A DNA stretch of 64,000 nucleotides from Rhodococcus sp. HNM0563. Lineage in GTDB: Bacteria > Actinomycetota > Actinomycetes > Mycobacteriales > Mycobacteriaceae. The notes under the pieces are model-generated. The model was not told where the DNA came from, searched no databases, and saw only the letters and a program-made list of their open reading frames with translations. This document shows positions 9,599-23,801 of this stretch, piece after piece; position 1 is the first letter of the stretch; each line of letters begins with the position of its first letter. Where the stretch lies: assembly GCF_012726195.1 (NCBI RefSeq), contig NZ_JAASAF010000009.1:124001-188000 (forward strand). Reading direction: 5' to 3'. The translations under genes were made by a program, and so were the position numbers.

Positions 9599-9620
9599 TG
9601 TAACACGCTGTAACAGTTAC
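9599..9620. promoter_or_regulatory. Palindrome and direct repeat upstream of fprB (operator candidate)
   Basis: TGTAACA occurs twice in direct orientation (9599-9605 and 9609-9615) separated by CGC. The second copy overlaps the perfect dyad GTAAC-A-GTTAC (9610-9620). This is about 50 bp upstream of the fprB start, in its probable promoter region. A dimeric repressor or activator site is likely; the regulator is not identifiable here. Confidence 0.45.
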
Positions 9621-9730
9621 CTGAACTGTAGTCTCGCATCCGCACCCGCCGCAAGGCCGATCCGCCGGATCGACGTCGAAAGCCCGACGTCGCCGTTCCG
9701 GTTCGGGCACGCAGCCCCTACGGTGGAGCG

Positions 9731-10225
9731 ATGATGCCCCGCACTCTGATCTTGCTTCGCCACGGGAAGTCCGCGTACCCGGACGACGTGGACGATCACG
9801 AACGCCCCCTCTCTCCACGCGGCCGCCGAGAAGCAGGTCTCGCCGGTCGATGGATTCGAGCCAACCTGCCTGAGATCGACGCGGTGCTGTGCTCCGACGC
9901 GACACGCACGCGTAAAACCCTCGCCGAAGCGACGATCGACGCACCCGTCGACTATCGCGCGGCGCTCTACGGGGCCACTCCCGAGGCCGTTGTCGCGGAG
10001 ATCCGCTCGATGGACCCGGAAATTCACACCTTGCTCGTGGTCGGGCACGAGCCGTCATTGTCCGAGACGGCTCTGAGCCTGGCCACAGACCACAGCAGCG
10101 ACATCGCCCAGCAGCTCTCCGAGAAGTTTCCGACCTCAGCGCTCGCGGTACTCACCGTTCGAGGCAGCTGGGACGACCTCGAGCCGGGCCGCGCCGAGCT
10201 GACGGACTTTCACATCGCACGCTGA
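9731..10225 (+). CDS. SixA-like histidine phosphatase
   Basis: 164 residues. RTLILLRHGKSAYP (about residues 4-17) contains the RHG motif with the catalytic histidine of the histidine phosphatase superfamily. LCSDATRTRKT and VVGHEPSLSETA supply the other conserved Arg and His. The short length without a cap domain fits SixA, which removes phosphate from phosphohistidine on signalling proteins in E. coli. The start may be the ATG at 9731 or 9734. It ends inside the first unit of a tandem repeat and converges on rpoC. Confidence 0.88.
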   Translation: MMPRTLILLRHGKSAYPDDVDDHERPLSPRGRREAGLAGRWIRANLPEIDAVLCSDATRTRKTLAEATIDAPVDYRAALYGATPEAVVAEIRSMDPEIHTLLVVGHEPSLSETALSLATDHSSDIAQQLSEKFPTSALAVLTVRGSWDDLEPGRAELTDFHIAR

Positions 10226-10303
10226 GCGGCACATCGGCACTGCACGCTGAGCGGCACATCGATACTGCACGCTGAGCGGCACATCGATACCGCACGCTGA
10301 GCG
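10217..10303 (+). repeat. 25-bp tandem repeat spanning the phosphatase stop codon
   Basis: Three and a half copies of a 25-bp unit starting GCACGCTGAGCGG (10217-10241, 10242-10266, 10267-10291, partial 10292-10303), differing at only a few bases. The first copy includes the last codons and the TGA of the upstream gene, so the array arose by duplication of the gene's 3' end. Because 25 is not a multiple of 3, it cannot simply extend the protein. Confidence 0.9.
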
Positions 10304-10333
10304 ACGCTCCCTACGGACATATCCCGGAAACCA

Positions 10334-10375
10334 CAAAGGTCCCGCCCTGAAGAGAGAGGGCGGGACCTTTGTGAC
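10334..10375. terminator. Bidirectional intrinsic terminator between the phosphatase gene and rpoC
   Basis: Perfect 17-bp stem, CACAAAGGTCCCGCCCT (10334-10350) with its complement at 10359-10375, and an 8-base loop. It has A/T-rich outer ends on both sides. It lies in the convergent gap and would stop transcripts from rpoBC as well as from the plus strand. Confidence 0.85.
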
Positions 10376-10387
10376 TACGGCAGCGAA

Positions 10388-14359
<3,972 letters not shown>

Positions 14360-14474
14360 GTAACTTCCTTTCCCCTGTGCGGGCCTTGTTGCTGCTAGTT
14401 GTCGCTATCGCTGCCGGGGCCCGATGCGGTACGCGGCCGGTGTGGCTCGGTGGCGTACCGCATCGGTTCGGCTC

Positions 14475-17400
14475 CTAGTTCGCGAGGTCGTCGACCGTGG
14501 CCGACTCGTTGCGGGAAAGGTTGATGCCCAGGTTGGCTGCTGCCCGCTCCAGGTCCTCGTCGTCGCTGTCGGCCATGGCGATGGCAGCGCCGTCGCTGGA
14601 CAGCACCTCCACGTTGAGGCAGAGCGACTGAAGTTCCTTGAGGAGCACCTTGAACGACTCGGGGATGCCGGGCTCGGGGATGTTCTCGCCCTTGACGATC
14701 GCCTCGTACACCTTCACGCGACCCACCACGTCGTCGGACTTGATGGTGAGCAGCTCCTGCAGCGTGTATGCGGCGCCGTACGCCTGCATGGCCCAGCACT
14801 CCATCTCACCGAAGCGCTGACCACCGAACTGCGCCTTACCGCCGAGCGGCTGCTGCGTGATCATCGAGTACGGACCGGTCGAACGCGCGTGGATCTTGTC
14901 GTCGACCAAGTGGTGCAGCTTGATGATGTACATGTAGCCGACCGCCACCGGGTACGGGAACGGCTCACCCGAACGACCGTCGAACAGCGTCGCCTTGCCG
15001 TCGGGACCGACCATGACCTCACCGTCGCGGTTCGGCAGCGTCGACGACAGCAGACCCGTGAGCTCCTCTTCACGAGCACCGTCGAACACCGGCGTTGCGA
15101 TGTTCGAGTCGGACTCGGCGGCGAGCATCTCCTCGGGCAGGTTCTGTGCCCAGTCGGGGCGCGATCCGTCGTCGGCGATCTGCACGTTCCAACCGGCCTT
15201 GCCGATCCAGCCGAGGTGGGTCTCGAGGATCTGGCCGATGTTCATACGACGCGGAACACCGTGGGTGTTCAGGATGATGTCGATGGGCGTGCCGTCGGGC
15301 AGGAACGGCATGTCCTCCTGCGGGAGGATCTTGCCGATGACGCCCTTGTTGCCGTGGCGGCCTGCGAGCTTGTCGCCGTCCTGGATCTTGCGCTTCTGCG
15401 CGACGTACACGCGGACGAGCTCGTTGACACCCGGAGGCAGGTCGTCGTCGTCCTCGCGCGAGAACACACGCACGCCGATGACCTTGCCGGTCTCGCCGTG
15501 AGGAACCTTGAGCGACGTGTCGCGGACCTCGCGCGCCTTCTCACCGAAGATCGCGCGGAGCAGACGCTCTTCGGGGGTGAGCTCGGTCTCGCCCTTCGGG
15601 GTGACCTTGCCGACCAGGATGTCGCCGTCGCGAACCTCGGCACCGATACGGACGATGCCGCGCTCGTCGAGGTCGGCGAGGACCTCGTCCGAGACGTTCG
15701 GGATGTCGCGGGTGATCTCCTCGGCACCGAGCTTGGTGTCGCGGGCATCGATCTCGTGCTCCTCGATGTGGATCGAGGTCAGGACGTCCTCTTCCACGAG
15801 GCGCTGCGACAGAATGATCGCGTCCTCGTAGTTGTGGCCTTCCCACGGCATGATCGCGAGGAGCAGGTTCTTGCCCAGCGCCATCTCACCGTTCTCGGTG
15901 CAGGGCCCGTCGGCCAGGACCTGGCCGGCCTCGACACGCTGGCCTTCGTCGATGATCGGACGCTGGTTCGAGCAGGTGCCCTGGTTGGACCGGTCGAACT
16001 TGCGCAGACGATAGGTGCGGCGGGTGCCGTCGTCGGCCATCACCGTGATGAAGTCGGCCGACACCTCCTCGACCACGCCGGGTTTCTCGGTGACGATGAC
16101 GTCGCCGGCGTCCACTGCGGCACGCAGCTCCATGCCGGTACCGACGACCGGGGCCTCGCTGCGGATCAGGGGAACGGCCTGACGCTGCATGTTCGCGCCC
16201 ATGAGGGCACGGTTGGCGTCGTCGTGCTCGAGGAACGGGATCATGGCCGTCGCGACGGACACCATCTGCCGCGGTGAGACGTCCATGTACTCGACGGAGT
16301 CGGCACCGACGTACTCGATCTCCGCGCCCTTCTTACGGACGAGCACGCGATCCTCGGCGAACGTATTGTCCGCGCTGATCGGCGAGTTCGCCTGCGCGAT
16401 GAGGAAGCGGTCCTCTTCGTCTGCCGTGAGGTAGTCGACCTGATCGGTGACGACACCGTCGACGACCCTGCGGTACGGGGTCTCGATGAAACCGAACGGG
16501 TTGACCCGCGCGTACACCGACAGCGAACCGATCAGGCCGATGTTCGGGCCTTCAGGGGTCTCGATCGGGCACATGCGGCCGTAATGCGACGGGTGGACGT
16601 CGCGGACCTCGAGGCCGGCGCGCTCACGCGACAGACCGCCGGGGCCGAGCGCCGAGAGGCGACGCTTGTGCGTCAGGCCCGACAGCGGGTTGTTCTGGTC
16701 CATGAACTGCGACAGCTGCGAAGTTCCGAAGAACTCCTTGATCGCGGCCACGACAGGACGGATGTTGATCAGGGTCTGCGGCGTGATCGCCTCGACGTCC
16801 TGGGTCGTCATGCGCTCACGAACGACGCGCTCCATGCGGGACAGGCCCACGCGGATCTGGTTCTGGATCAGTTCGCCGACGGTACGCAGGCGACGGTTAC
16901 CGAAGTGATCGATATCGTCGACCTCGACCGGAACCTCGACACCGCCCGGAGCGGTCATCCAGTTCTCACCCGCGTGCAGGCGCACGAGGTACTCGATGGT
17001 CGCGACGATGTCTTCCTCGGTGAGGGTCGACGCCTCGATCGGCTGGCCGGTGTTCAGACCCAGCTTCTTGTTGATCTTGTAACGGCCCACACGCGCCAGG
17101 TCGTAGCGCTTGTCCTTGAAGAACAGATTCTCGAGGAGCGTCTGTGCGCTCTCCTTCGTCGGCGGCTCGCCCGGACGAAGCTTGCGGTAGATGTCGAGGA
17201 GCGCCTCGTCGGTGCCTGCGGTGTTGTCCTTCTCGAGCGTGGACATCATGATCTCGGAGAAGCCGAAGCGCTCCACGATCTGCTCGGTGGACCAGCCGAG
17301 TGCCTTGAGCAGCACGGTGACGGGCTGACGGCGCTTGCGATCGATGCGCACACCCACGGTGTCGCGCTTGTCGACGTCGAACTCGAGCCATGCACCGCGA

Positions 17401-17963
17401 CCGGGGATGACCTTGACGCTGTGCAGGTCCTTCTCGGTGCTCTTGTCGACGGACTTGTCGAAGTACACACCGGGCGAACGCACGAGCTGCGACACGACGA
17501 CACGCTCGGTGCCGTTGATGATGAACGTGCCCTTGTCGGTCATCATCGGGAAGTCACCCATGAAGACCGTCTGGCTCTTGATCTCACCGGTGTTGTTGTT
17601 GATGAACTCGGCCGTGACGAACAGCGGAGCCGCGTACGTCATGTCCTTGTCCTTGCACTCCTCGACGGAGGCCTTGACCTCGTCGAAGCGTGGATCGGAG
17701 AAGGAAAGGGACATCGAGCCCGAGAAGTCCTCGATCGGCGAGAGCTCGGCGAGGATCTCTTCGAGACCACCGGCGACGCTGCCGTCACCACGATCAGCAG
17801 CCTTCGCGCGCCAGCGCTCCGACCCGATCAACCATTCGAAGGAATCTGTCTGTAGATCGAGGAGCCCGGGAACTTCGAGGGGTTCGCGAATTTTCGCGAA
17901 CGAAACCCTCTTCGGGGCTCCGGGGATTCCGGCAACTGCCTTGGTCTGGCTAGAGACTGCCAA
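14475..17963 (-). CDS. rpoB: DNA-directed RNA polymerase subunit beta
   Basis: 1162 residues from the TTG at 17963; a GGAAGG lies 7 bases upstream. The GTG at 17981 (adding MLEGRI) has no SD. The revised start of M. tuberculosis rpoB is also a TTG at this point. The rifampicin-binding region (about bases 16650-16740) reads [17 protein letters not shown] then [11 protein letters not shown], with Ser at the classic resistance position and His and Asp intact, so no common rifampicin-resistance change is present. The C-terminal active-site region includes [18 protein letters not shown] and the GRHGNKGV motif. It is followed by rpoC after 115 bp. Confidence 0.98.
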   Translation of the reverse strand: MAVSSQTKAVAGIPGAPKRVSFAKIREPLEVPGLLDLQTDSFEWLIGSERWRAKAADRGDGSVAGGLEEILAELSPIEDFSGSMSLSFSDPRFDEVKASVEECKDKDMTYAAPLFVTAEFINNNTGEIKSQTVFMGDFPMMTDKGTFIINGTERVVVSQLVRSPGVYFDKSVDKSTEKDLHSVKVIPGRGAWLEFDVDKRDTVGVRIDRKRRQPVTVLLKALGWSTEQIVERFGFSEIMMSTLEKDNTAGTDEALLDIYRKLRPGEPPTKESAQTLLENLFFKDKRYDLARVGRYKINKKLGLNTGQPIEASTLTEEDIVATIEYLVRLHAGENWMTAPGGVEVPVEVDDIDHFGNRRLRTVGELIQNQIRVGLSRMERVVRERMTTQDVEAITPQTLINIRPVVAAIKEFFGTSQLSQFMDQNNPLSGLTHKRRLSALGPGGLSRERAGLEVRDVHPSHYGRMCPIETPEGPNIGLIGSLSVYARVNPFGFIETPYRRVVDGVVTDQVDYLTADEEDRFLIAQANSPISADNTFAEDRVLVRKKGAEIEYVGADSVEYMDVSPRQMVSVATAMIPFLEHDDANRALMGANMQRQAVPLIRSEAPVVGTGMELRAAVDAGDVIVTEKPGVVEEVSADFITVMADDGTRRTYRLRKFDRSNQGTCSNQRPIIDEGQRVEAGQVLADGPCTENGEMALGKNLLLAIMPWEGHNYEDAIILSQRLVEEDVLTSIHIEEHEIDARDTKLGAEEITRDIPNVSDEVLADLDERGIVRIGAEVRDGDILVGKVTPKGETELTPEERLLRAIFGEKAREVRDTSLKVPHGETGKVIGVRVFSREDDDDLPPGVNELVRVYVAQKRKIQDGDKLAGRHGNKGVIGKILPQEDMPFLPDGTPIDIILNTHGVPRRMNIGQILETHLGWIGKAGWNVQIADDGSRPDWAQNLPEEMLAAESDSNIATPVFDGAREEELTGLLSSTLPNRDGEVMVGPDGKATLFDGRSGEPFPYPVAVGYMYIIKLHHLVDDKIHARSTGPYSMITQQPLGGKAQFGGQRFGEMECWAMQAYGAAYTLQELLTIKSDDVVGRVKVYEAIVKGENIPEPGIPESFKVLLKELQSLCLNVEVLSSDGAAIAMADSDDEDLERAAANLGINLSRNESATVDDLAN

Positions 17964-17981
17964 GATGCGTCCTTCCAGCAC

Positions 17982-18340
17982 CTCACGCGGGTCGCTCCAA
18001 CCGGTGCGACCGCCGCTGTACCTGCTTCTTCATGTGGGGCGTTTCGGCTGGTCGCAACCCGAACTGAAACCCAGCCGAAGAATCCGATGAAGTCGCTCTC
18101 GGCGAACGATTCACGGGCTCACAGGTCAAGGGGTGGACAGGAGGCAGCCAGCGCAAAGAACCAACTTACACCGAACACACGGAAATGTCCACGGGGGTGC
18201 CTCAAAGAAACCTGGAGGCGACATTGCGGGGTCGGTATCGCACAGGCGTACCGATAGAGTGACGTCTCACGTCGTTCTCGTCAAGAGTCATCGGCCTCCG
18301 GCGTCACACCCGCAACGCGATCGCCCCGAACTCGACGCCT
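17982..18340 (-). promoter_or_regulatory. rpoB upstream region with a sigma-70-type promoter candidate
   Basis: No credible gene lies in this 359-bp gap. On the minus strand TGGACA (18191-18186) and TAAGTT (18168-18163) are separated by exactly 17 bp, a good match to an actinobacterial housekeeping promoter, leaving a leader of about 190 bases before rpoB. A second TTGACC lies nearer the gene without a matching -10. Long leaders before rpoB are usual in actinobacteria. Confidence 0.5.
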
Positions 18341-19240
18341 CTACTGATCGCGGATCTCCGAGACCAGCCAACGGCCATCCGCCTTCTCCATCCGCACCAA
18401 CAACGGCGCTGCCGCACTCCCCTGTGCCACTCCGTCGCCGGTCGCGCTGACGTTGATGTACGCAGCGACCTCGGCGTGGGCCTCGTCGATCATCCGTGCG
18501 CCGATGTGCGCGACATTCACCTCCGTCACGGTGCGGGTCTGTACCGCGGCGTCCTTGGTGACCTGGGCGGTCGAGTCGAACTCCGCGCGGCGCTCGTCTG
18601 TGAGCAGTTCGCGTATCTCGGCGAAATCCTCGTCGATGGTCTCGAAGTTGTACCCGTGCATCGCCTCGATCGCGTGCGCGGCAGCCTCGGTCACCGCAGC
18701 CGTCTCCGCCTGGTCGACCCACGCGATATTGCTGTCGGACGCTCCGGGACGGAAAGCTGCGACCACGGCGAGCGCGCCCAACACGACCGCGACCAGAGCC
18801 ACGACGAGCACCGGCATCCAACTCGACTTCGGCCGTTGCACGTCGCCGGCCGGGAGCTCGGGTTCGGAATCGAGCGCAGGGGTGGGATGCGGCCGGTCGT
18901 CGGCCGGCGACCGTGTCTCATCCGTTCCCGGGGTCTCGACTGTTGCCGGCGTCTCGTCTGTTGCCGGGGCAGGGGTCCCTTCGGAATCGACCGCATCGAT
19001 CGCGGTTCTCTCGTCGACTCTCTCGTCGACGCCGTTCGACTGGCCGGAGCCTGCCGCACTGTCGGACCTGTCGGTGACCGCACCGGTCGAGCCGACCGGC
19101 TCGACCCGATCGGATTCGCTACTCGAAGAAACTGGGCCGGGGATGACCGGACCTGCGCTCGACTCGGTCCTCGGACGGGACGCACCGGCGATCTTGGGTC
19201 GACGGCGCGGCGGCCCGGGGTTGCGTCGCTGCGGTGGCAC
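18341..19240 (-). CDS. Mce-associated membrane protein, long form
   Basis: 299 residues with a GTG start. Residues 1-140 are low complexity, rich in Pro, Ser, Thr, Asp and Glu, with short repeats such as VDERVDER and ETPATVETP. One membrane helix follows at about 142-165 (MPVLVVALVAVVLGALAVVAAF). An extracytoplasmic domain of about 130 residues comes next, of the type found in Mam/Mas proteins encoded at the 3' end of mce operons (YNFETIDEDFAEIRELLTDERRAEFD). In M. tuberculosis, Mam proteins stabilise Mce complexes. Last gene of the mce operon, 73 bp after the other mam gene. Confidence 0.75.
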   Translation of the reverse strand: MPPQRRNPGPPRRRPKIAGASRPRTESSAGPVIPGPVSSSSESDRVEPVGSTGAVTDRSDSAAGSGQSNGVDERVDERTAIDAVDSEGTPAPATDETPATVETPGTDETRSPADDRPHPTPALDSEPELPAGDVQRPKSSWMPVLVVALVAVVLGALAVVAAFRPGASDSNIAWVDQAETAAVTEAAAHAIEAMHGYNFETIDEDFAEIRELLTDERRAEFDSTAQVTKDAAVQTRTVTEVNVAHIGARMIDEAHAEVAAYINVSATGDGVAQGSAAAPLLVRMEKADGRWLVSEIRDQ

Positions 19241-19313
19241 TAGGCGTTCTCCTTCGTCGGCTCGCTACTACTGTCGTTCGAGCCGTCACTGCTGGTCGAA
19301 ACGTTCTTGCAGA

Positions 19314-19943
19314 TCACGGTGTCGCGGCACCATCCGGCGCGGGAGCCTGCTCCGCGGGTGCGGATTCCGGAGGTGCAGATTCTGCGGGTGCAGCCCCCTC
19401 CGGTTCCGGCTGTGCACCCGGAGCAGGGCCCTCTTCCATGCCGACCGAACCGAGAGGCTCGATCGTCACCGCTTTCCAGACGTCGCCGTCCTTCACCATC
19501 GAGGCGTTCACCGAGACCTTGTTGACCGTGAAGTACTCCGGGGTGGTCGTGCGCACCGCGAGCACGACGAGCGCTTTCGCCTGATCGTCGTCGGTGTTCA
19601 GTTCGGTCAGCGACCCGAAGAGCACCTCCGCCGACATGCTGGTTCCCGTCGCGGCCACCTGGTCGCGGATCTGCTGCTCCGTCGCGGCGAGATCGTTCAG
19701 CAACGCGTCTCCGGTGATCGACGAACGCATGTTGTCGAGCGACGCGTCGACATTCTGTGCATCGACACTGTTGAGGTTGATGGCCGCTTGGAAGGCACCC
19801 GTCAGCGCGGCGTCGCGCGTGTCGGCCACCGAACGATCGACGATCAGTGCCTTCGCCCAGCCGAATCCGAACCACGCGGCGGCCACGAGGGCGACCACCG
19901 CCAGCGCGCTCACTATCGAAAGGGCGACGGTTCTTGCTCTCAC
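19314..19943 (-). CDS. Mce-associated membrane protein
   Basis: 209 residues. One N-terminal membrane segment (about residues 6-30: VALSIVSALAVVALVAAAWFGFGWAKAL), then an extracytoplasmic alpha/beta domain. The segment AALTGAFQAAINLNSVDAQNVDASLDNM is typical of mam proteins (NTF2-like fold). The last 45 residues are a Pro/Ala/Glu-rich tail. It starts 20 bp after the mceF stop codon and so belongs to the mce operon. It is likely a stabilising or bridging component of the transporter. Confidence 0.8.
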   Translation of the reverse strand: MRARTVALSIVSALAVVALVAAAWFGFGWAKALIVDRSVADTRDAALTGAFQAAINLNSVDAQNVDASLDNMRSSITGDALLNDLAATEQQIRDQVAATGTSMSAEVLFGSLTELNTDDDQAKALVVLAVRTTTPEYFTVNKVSVNASMVKDGDVWKAVTIEPLGSVGMEEGPAPGAQPEPEGAAPAESAPPESAPAEQAPAPDGAATP

Positions 19944-19963
19944 TCCACTAACCTACTCACTGC

Positions 19964-21211
19964 TCACTTCGGGGTGACTCCGAGAAGCGGCGCCAGCTGC
20001 GTCGCCACCGGATTCAGATTGAGCTTGTCGGGATCCTTCTTCGGCGTGAAATCCCACGGCTGGATGGTCGCGGGGTCGGCGAACACGATCCGGTCCGCGC
20101 TGCGTACACCAGTCACGCTGCCCTGTGGTGCAGCGCAGGAAGCTTCCGTGTTGAACGGGAAGTCCTGTGCGTGATCGTCGAAGTTCGGGTTCTCCGCACG
20201 CATCTGCTCGATGATCTCGTACGTCCCCTCGTAGCCGAGGGTGCACGATGGCGGATTGTTCGTCTCCAGCACGATCCCCTGCCTCACCGTACCGTCGCCC
20301 GGGGCCACGGTACCGGCGCTGGCCGCCACAGCAGGAAGGAATGCGAGCAGTGGCTGCAGTGCAATGGCCTGAGGTGCGAGAGTCTCGCCGAGCGCAGCGA
20401 GGTTGGTCAAGTCCGCGGTCAGGCCAGGTCCCGAATCCGCGATCAAGCGGTTCAGCTCATCGCTCGCGGTGGTTCCGGTCTCGATGAGCCGCCGGATGTC
20501 GGGGTCGCTGTCGCGCAGCTGGGCAGTGATCAGGTCGAGATCGGAGCTGAACTGCTCGATTGCAGACGACTGCTCGGACTGGGTGTCGAGCACGGTCCTG
20601 CTGTCGCGGATCAACGTGACCGTCTGCGGCAGGTATTCGACGCCCGAGTCACTGAGCCGTGCGAGCGAATCGACGAGCACCTGCAGTTCGTCGCCGCGGC
20701 CGTCGAACGCGTCGCCGAGTTCGGTGACCACCGTGTGCAGTGCATCCGTCGGCACCGACCGGGTCAGTTCGTTGGTGCTCACAAGCAGGTCCTCGACGGG
20801 CACCGGGAGGTCGTCGGCAGTCGACTCGATGATCGAACCGTCGACGAGATAAGGACCTTCGTCCGTGGGTGGGCGCAGATCGACGTACTGCTCGCCGATC
20901 GCCGATCGGTTCGCGACCACGGCCTGAGCCGATGCGGGGATGTCCGGTCCTCCGTCGTCGAGTTTCAGTTCGACGTCGATGCCGTCGCTGGTCAGCGAGA
21001 GGTTGCCCACCCGGCCCACCGGCACCCCTCGGTAGGTGACTTCCGCGTTCTTGAATACACCGCCCGAACTGGGGAATCGGGCGTTGACGGTGTACTGGCC
21101 GAAGCCCATGAGATTGTCCAGCCGGACGTAACGGGCCCCCACGAACACCACGCCGAGCAGCGCGATGACGACGAATGCCACGAGCTGAATCCTCACCAGT
21201 CGTGATCTCAT
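19964..21211 (-). CDS. mceF: MceF: MCE-domain lipid transporter subunit
   Basis: 415 residues. N-terminal membrane anchor (about residues 7-26), then the MCE/MlaD domain (YTVNARFPSSGGVFKNAEVTYRGVPVGRV at about 40-68). A long helical region (about 130-290) follows, rich in Ser/Asp/Leu, which forms the needle or tunnel in Mce complexes. The C-terminal tail is specific to MceF. The ATG overlaps the mceE stop codon as ATGA. Last of six mce genes, as is standard. The six subunits are thought to form a hexameric channel carrying lipids or steroids to the YrbE permease. Confidence 0.93.
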   Translation of the reverse strand: MRSRLVRIQLVAFVVIALLGVVFVGARYVRLDNLMGFGQYTVNARFPSSGGVFKNAEVTYRGVPVGRVGNLSLTSDGIDVELKLDDGGPDIPASAQAVVANRSAIGEQYVDLRPPTDEGPYLVDGSIIESTADDLPVPVEDLLVSTNELTRSVPTDALHTVVTELGDAFDGRGDELQVLVDSLARLSDSGVEYLPQTVTLIRDSRTVLDTQSEQSSAIEQFSSDLDLITAQLRDSDPDIRRLIETGTTASDELNRLIADSGPGLTADLTNLAALGETLAPQAIALQPLLAFLPAVAASAGTVAPGDGTVRQGIVLETNNPPSCTLGYEGTYEIIEQMRAENPNFDDHAQDFPFNTEASCAAPQGSVTGVRSADRIVFADPATIQPWDFTPKKDPDKLNLNPVATQLAPLLGVTPK

Positions 21212-22542
21212 CGGCCACCCCCGATTCCGAGCTGATCCATCAAGCCTTCGAGCGGGTTGGGCGGCGGGGCCGGTGCGGGCGCGCGGTTTCCGCCGGCCTC
21301 ACCGACACCGGGAATTTCGACGCCCTCCGGCAGCGCGACACCTTCGGGAAGGGTCAGGAGGTCGGGCAACGTCGGGGCCGGCAGTACCGGCAGCAAGGAC
21401 ACTGTCGGCCATCCCACGTGCGGCCCGTTTCCGTTGTAGTAGGGATTGGACGGGTCGACGACCGGCTTCGGGTTTCCGAATTTCGGCTGCCGGTAGACCG
21501 GCTCGCCCTGCCCCACACCGAGCGAGGCGAGTGCGTCGCCGATCTGCAGGTCGACGATGAGGAACAGGTTCATCGAACCACCGACGATGATGTCCTCGAC
21601 ACTGTCCGGGAACGGCACCGTCGGGACGAACGACAGGGACTGTACGAGGTCGTCGCCCGACGCAGCGAGAGCCTGAAGCGTCGGACGCAGAGCGAGCAGG
21701 TCGGCGATGAGATCGTCCTTGGACTGATCGAGGATGTCCGTCCCGACCGTTCCGAGCCGATCGAGCTGGACCAGGAGTTGCGTGAGTTCCGGCCGCTGCT
21801 GTTCGAGCACCTCGGTCGCCACCGGCAGGTCGTCGAGAATCGCCGCGACCTGATCGTTCTGCACTGCGACCCGCTCGGACAACGCATCGAGACCATCGAT
21901 CGCACGGGTGATGTCGTTTCGCTGCTGTTCGAGTCCGGTGATCAGGGTTTCGGCTTCCTCGATGAGGCTGCGCGTGGTGCCTTCCCGACCGTCGAATGCC
22001 GTCGACAGCTCTTCGATGACCGGGGCGAGCTGCCCGACACCACCACCGTTGAGCAACAGCGACAGTGCTCCGAGTACCGGTTCGATCTCGGTTGCATGCC
22101 GTGTCCGTTCGAGGGGGATGGTGGCGCCGTCGACGAGTTCGCCCGTCGCCGGCTCGTTCGACGGCGGCGCGAGCTGCACGAACTTCTCGCCCAGCAGACT
22201 GCTCTGTTCGACGACGGCGAACGTGTTCGCGGGCAGGTCGGCTGCCGAGTTGAGAACGATCTCGACCTCGGCGGTCCATCCCTCCCCTGCCACGTCGATC
22301 GACTCGACGCGACCCATCGGCACACCGTCGACCTTGACGGTCGACTGGGGCACCAGGTCGAGGACATCGTCGAATTCGATGCTGACCCGGATCGGCTCGT
22401 CGCCGAGATCGGCCCCGCCCGGCAGCGGAACATCGTAGATACCACCGCAACCGGAGACCGTCACCGCGACGACACATGCCCCCACCCCGACGACCGTCGC
22501 ACGCGGCAGGCTCGTCCATCCATGGGCCACCGTGCGCCTCAC
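21208..22542 (-). CDS. mceE: MceE: MCE-domain lipoprotein
   Basis: 444 residues from a GTG overlapping the mceD stop (GTGA). The signal sequence ends in a lipobox VTVSGC with C32 as the lipidated cysteine, the mark of the MceE/Lpr position. The MCE domain follows ([30 protein letters not shown]), then the helical region with [22 protein letters not shown]. The C-terminal 60 residues are rich in Pro and Gly ([21 protein letters not shown]). It acts on the outer face of the inner membrane as part of the Mce hexamer. Confidence 0.93.
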   Translation of the reverse strand: MRRTVAHGWTSLPRATVVGVGACVVAVTVSGCGGIYDVPLPGGADLGDEPIRVSIEFDDVLDLVPQSTVKVDGVPMGRVESIDVAGEGWTAEVEIVLNSAADLPANTFAVVEQSSLLGEKFVQLAPPSNEPATGELVDGATIPLERTRHATEIEPVLGALSLLLNGGGVGQLAPVIEELSTAFDGREGTTRSLIEEAETLITGLEQQRNDITRAIDGLDALSERVAVQNDQVAAILDDLPVATEVLEQQRPELTQLLVQLDRLGTVGTDILDQSKDDLIADLLALRPTLQALAASGDDLVQSLSFVPTVPFPDSVEDIIVGGSMNLFLIVDLQIGDALASLGVGQGEPVYRQPKFGNPKPVVDPSNPYYNGNGPHVGWPTVSLLPVLPAPTLPDLLTLPEGVALPEGVEIPGVGEAGGNRAPAPAPPPNPLEGLMDQLGIGGGR

Positions 22543-23801
22543 AGGCCGCCTCCCTCTCCGCTGACGTCCAGCCGAGGCGACACGACTCCCGGCACCGTGC
22601 CCGGGACGACCTGCCGCTGGATGTTCTCACCGCTCATGATTCCGAACGGAAGAATCAGATCCGGTGACCTCGTGTCCTCGGTGATCTGTCCCATGATGTC
22701 GCCGCAGCGGTCGATGACGGGCTGCATCTGCCGTCCGAGCGCTTCGAATTCGGGATCGCCGGGCATCAACTGGCCCACGTCGATGAGCTTGCAGAGGACT
22801 GCTGCCGGATCCTCCAGGTCGGGTAGGACGAGGCGCGAGGACAACGACCCCGATTCCGCGTCGTACGAATTGACGAGGTTGCTCACCGCGAGCGGCAGCA
22901 GCGTCAGGGAGTTCACCAGTGACTGACGATTGTTCGCCAGGTTCTCGGTCACAGGAACCAGCGCGTCGACATTGTCTTTGACCGCCTCCTGGTTGTCGCG
23001 CACGAACGTCGTGACGTCCCCGAGCGTCATGGAAAGCTGCTCGAGCGCTTCTCCGAGGTTCTGGCGTTCCCCGGCGAGGAAGCCGGAGAGGTCGGCGAGC
23101 TGGGTGTTGAACTGCCGTACCTGCTGGTCGTTGGCTGCGAGCGCACTGACGAAGACCTGGAGGTTCTCGATGGTCCCGAAGAGGTCACCGCGCGACTCGT
23201 CGAGTGTGCGAGCGGCAGCGGACAATTCGTCGATGCTCTGACCTAGAGCCGCACCGTTTCCTTCGAGGTTCTCGGCACCGACCTCGACGAATTCGGTCAG
23301 CGCACCGTCGGCGTTCGCGCCCTCCGGCCCGAGTGCCCGCGCCAGTTCGTCGATGCTCGCGTACAACTCATCGACCTCGACGGGGGTAGCCGTTCGTTCC
23401 CGGTCGATGACGGCGCCGTCGCTCATCGTCTCACCGCCGGAGTAGGCGGGGGTGAGCTGAACGTAGCGATCGGCGACGACGGACGGGGTGATCTGCACTG
23501 CCCTGGCGTCCGCCGGGATATCCACCCCACGATTGACGCGCATGTCGACCTTGACGACCTCGCCCTGAGGTTCGACCGAGGTGACACTGCCGACCTCGAC
23601 ACCGAGGACCCGGACGTCGGATCCCTCGTAGATGCCGACGGCCTTGTCGAAATAGGCAGTGACCGTCGTCGTTCCAGCGCGGGTGAACACCCACCACAGG
23701 GCGCCCGCGAGCACGAGTACCACAACCACTGCGAGCGCGCCGAACGCAATGCGTCGACGACCTGCCCGGTTCGGGGAGTCGGCGCCTTCTGCGTGTGCCA
23801 T
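22539..23801 (-). CDS. mceD: MceD: MCE-domain lipid transporter subunit
   Basis: 420 residues. Membrane anchor at about residues 18-40 ([22 protein letters not shown]), then the MCE domain ([27 protein letters not shown]) and a long coiled helical region with [29 protein letters not shown]. The C-terminal segment has [34 protein letters not shown]. The start overlaps the mceC stop (TGATG) and the stop overlaps mceE (GTGA). No substrate can be read from the sequence. Confidence 0.93.
   Translation of the reverse strand: MAHAEGADSPNRAGRRRIAFGALAVVVVLVLAGALWWVFTRAGTTTVTAYFDKAVGIYEGSDVRVLGVEVGSVTSVEPQGEVVKVDMRVNRGVDIPADARAVQITPSVVADRYVQLTPAYSGGETMSDGAVIDRERTATPVEVDELYASIDELARALGPEGANADGALTEFVEVGAENLEGNGAALGQSIDELSAAARTLDESRGDLFGTIENLQVFVSALAANDQQVRQFNTQLADLSGFLAGERQNLGEALEQLSMTLGDVTTFVRDNQEAVKDNVDALVPVTENLANNRQSLVNSLTLLPLAVSNLVNSYDAESGSLSSRLVLPDLEDPAAVLCKLIDVGQLMPGDPEFEALGRQMQPVIDRCGDIMGQITEDTRSPDLILPFGIMSGENIQRQVVPGTVPGVVSPRLDVSGEGGGL

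Noticed and set aside
10217-10303. CRISPR array
   Set aside because: Units are contiguous without unique spacers; the same applies to the repeats at 40664 and 57214. No cas genes in the window.
14424-16277. Open plus-strand frame of 617 codons across rpoB
   Set aside because: Antisense to rpoB, rich in Val, Leu, Arg and Asp as expected for reverse-complement codons.
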